A stretch of 21,581 bases of DNA from a virus, in IMG/VR virus record IMGVR_UViG_3300035698_003132, positions 1 to 21,581 of that record; one strand, 5' to 3'. The first letter of the stretch is position 1, and every line of letters begins with the position of its first letter. The translations under genes were made by a program, and so were the position numbers. Below, piece by piece: positions 19,676 through 21,581 of the stretch. The notes under the pieces were generated by a model that was given only the letters and a program-made list of their open reading frames with translations, was not told where the DNA came from and did not search any database.

Positions 19676-21581
19676 ATGGATCAAAATGAAGTAATGGAAC
19701 TGGTAAAAGAGACTCAAGAGCTGTTTGATGATTATAAGGATAACAGTGGTAGAAGTACATGGGAAGGTCATGTACAAGAAGATAGTGAGTTCCGTTATGG
19801 CAAACAATGGACTGATGAACAAGAGACAGAGTTACAGCGTAGAGGGCAGTCAGCTATTGTTGTTAATAGGATTCACCCAGCAGTAGAGACAGCTAAGGCT
19901 ATGCTTACAAGTAGGAAGCCAGGCTTTAAGTCATCCGCTAGAGAAGACAGTGATAACAAGGTTGCGAAGGTTATGGATTCTCTGTTTGAATATATATGGG
20001 ACATCTCTGATGGCAATACACAGTTTAGGCAGATAGTAGACGATTACTACGTTAAGAGCTTAGGATGGTCTTTAGTATTCCAGGATTCTCTTGCTGATAA
20101 CGGTAAGGGAGAAGTTAAATGGATTTCACTAGATCCCCTAGATGTTTATGTTGATCCTAGCAGCAGAAATAGATTCTTTGATGATGCAGAGAATATAATA
20201 TACTCTAGGCTTTATACTAGAGACCAAGCTAGAAAATACAAACCACTTTATGAAGATGTACTTAAAAACGCTACTGGTGAATCATGGACTGAAAGACCTG
20301 TTACAAATAGAGTTGATAGTGGAGACGTACAATTCCCAGAGAGTCTTGATATTATGGATCAGACTGGTGATGAATACATTAGAGGCTATGAAAGATATCA
20401 GATGGTGTTTAAGTCGCTATACAGAGTATTTGATCAGAGCAGTGCTAAAGAAGAGTTACTTACACAAGAAGAGTTTATTGAGTTCCTTAAAATACCAGCA
20501 TGGATAGTAGCTGGACAAATATATCGTGATCAGAAGATGGTCATGCAAGTAGTCCAAATGTTTATGCAGAAGACTGGTCAGCCTCCACAGGTACAGGAAG
20601 TTAGCAATCAGTTCTTGGTACAACAGGGAATAATCAAAGTAGTAAATATAAAGAGTAAAAATGTTAGAGTTATATCCGTCATGGGAGATAGTTTGCTATA
20701 TGTAAGGGATTTGCCAAAAAACCTCCATACGTATCCAATCATACCATTCCCAAACTTGTATACTGGGACACCATTCCCAACCTCTGATGTAAGGATGGCA
20801 AAAGGGTTACAGCAATACATAAACAAACTCAGATCGCTAATCATTGCTCATGCTGCAACCTCTACAAACGTTAAGGTTCTCCTTCCTAAAGGAAGTGTAG
20901 ACATAGAAGAATTTGAACGTAACTGGGCTAGACCTGGTGTTGGTATTGAGGTAGATTATGACCTAGGGGAACCAAAACCAGTCGCTCCCACACCTTTGCC
21001 AAATGAATTATATCATAACGAGCAGACAGCTAAGAATGACATTAACCATCAATTTGGTATCTATGAAATGATGATGGGCGACACAGCCAATGCTCCTGAC
21101 ACTTACAAGGCAACTATCTCTCTTGATGAATATGGACAAAGAAAGATTAGAAGTAAGCTCGCAGACTTAGAAGCAAGTCTCAAAAGAATGGCTGAGGTAA
21201 TGATCCCGTTTATACAGCAGCTTTATACACAAGAAAAGATTATCAGACTAGTACAACCTAATAACAATGTAAATGAATACACCGTTAATAAGAGACTTGT
21301 TGATGATAAGACTAATGAAATAAAAGTAATGAATGATATTACTGTTGGGAATTACGATGTTAAGGTGGTGACTGGTTCTACGTTACCTAGCAATAGATAT
21401 GCAGAACTTGAATTACATATGGCAGCGTATGAGAAAGGATTGATTGATAGACAGGAAGTCCTGAAGAAAACCGACATTTATGATATTGAGGGTGTTTTAC
21501 AGAGAACTGATTATATTGCGCAGCTTGAACAACAACTACAAGGTGCTGGCGAGAAGATCAAACAACTTGAAGGCGATTTAC
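19676..21581 (+). CDS. P22-like portal protein, truncated at the window end
   Basis: The frame is open from ATG 19676 to the end (635 codons) with no stop. PFPNLYTGTPFPTSDVRMAK, and KGLQQYINKLRSLIIAHAAT with the preceding YVRDLPKNLHTYPI, are typical of P22-type portals, and ISLDPLDVYVDPSSRN near residue 156-171 matches the conserved W-x-x-x-x-P-x-x-V-x-x-D-P block. The C-terminal part becomes a coiled coil (AQLEQQLQGAGEKIKQL). The portal is the ring through which DNA is packaged by the terminase encoded just upstream. AGAGGTATCCT lies before the ATG. Confidence 0.88.
   Translation, partial: MDQNEVMELVKETQELFDDYKDNSGRSTWEGHVQEDSEFRYGKQWTDEQETELQRRGQSAIVVNRIHPAVETAKAMLTSRKPGFKSSAREDSDNKVAKVMDSLFEYIWDISDGNTQFRQIVDDYYVKSLGWSLVFQDSLADNGKGEVKWISLDPLDVYVDPSSRNRFFDDAENIIYSRLYTRDQARKYKPLYEDVLKNATGESWTERPVTNRVDSGDVQFPESLDIMDQTGDEYIRGYERYQMVFKSLYRVFDQSSAKEELLTQEEFIEFLKIPAWIVAGQIYRDQKMVMQVVQMFMQKTGQPPQVQEVSNQFLVQQGIIKVVNIKSKNVRVISVMGDSLLYVRDLPKNLHTYPIIPFPNLYTGTPFPTSDVRMAKGLQQYINKLRSLIIAHAATSTNVKVLLPKGSVDIEEFERNWARPGVGIEVDYDLGEPKPVAPTPLPNELYHNEQTAKNDINHQFGIYEMMMGDTANAPDTYKATISLDEYGQRKIRSKLADLEASLKRMAEVMIPFIQQLYTQEKIIRLVQPNNNVNEYTVNKRLVDDKTNEIKVMNDITVGNYDVKVVTGSTLPSNRYAELELHMAAYEKGLIDRQEVLKKTDIYDIEGVLQRTDYIAQLEQQLQGAGEKIKQLEGDL

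Overview
This window looks like part of the genome of an AT-rich, tailed double-stranded DNA phage. Genes are tightly packed, often overlap by 1 to 4 bases, and carry strong AGGAGG-type ribosome binding sites. That fits a Firmicutes-like host, but nothing in the window proves the host. I see no integrase, lysogeny repressor, ribosomal RNA or complete tRNA. A P22-like portal, together with the end of a large LPD38-like protein, suggests a podovirus-like virion.

Layout. Bases 3-308 are the end of a large plus-strand (probably virion) gene, closed by a terminator. From 357 to 13953 everything is on the minus strand. Reading from the middle outward, this arm has: small genes separated by structured RNA leaders (11285-13953); a ubiquitin-like conjugation cassette (7691-11268); a replication/recombination block with a Sak4-like ATPase, an SSB-like candidate, a fused AEP primase-DnaB helicase and a Gp157-like protein (2936-6945); then small unknown genes and a calcineurin-like phosphoesterase (357-2936). 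Bases 13954-14658 are a 705-base divergent, non-coding, hairpin-rich region that could hold an origin and promoters. From 14659 to the end the genes are on the plus strand: a membrane-anchored small protein, an M15-like peptidase, small unknown genes, an HNH endonuclease, a probable small terminase, the large terminase and a truncated P22-like portal.

The most striking content is the cassette at 7691-11268. In transcription order it encodes a 78-residue beta-grasp (ubiquitin-like) protein, a 447-residue protein with an E2 active-site signature (HPH followed by Cys at the canonical ten-residue spacing), a JAB/JAMM protease with a complete metal motif, a ThiF/E1-like adenylating enzyme and a 93-residue unknown protein. 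The parts of an Ubl-activation, conjugation and deconjugation pathway thus sit side by side. A strong terminator between the Ubl gene and the E2 gene suggests the modifier is made in excess over the enzymes. The target is not visible here; host defence proteins or virion proteins are the natural candidates.

Regulation. A promoter-like sequence GTTA(T/G)ATTATA(A/G) recurs upstream of transcription units on both strands, at three sites with a TTGC(T/A)T box 16 bases upstream. Several minus-strand small genes are preceded by 100-400 bases of inverted-repeat-rich leader, one of which carries two tRNA T-arm-like hairpins without a full tRNA.
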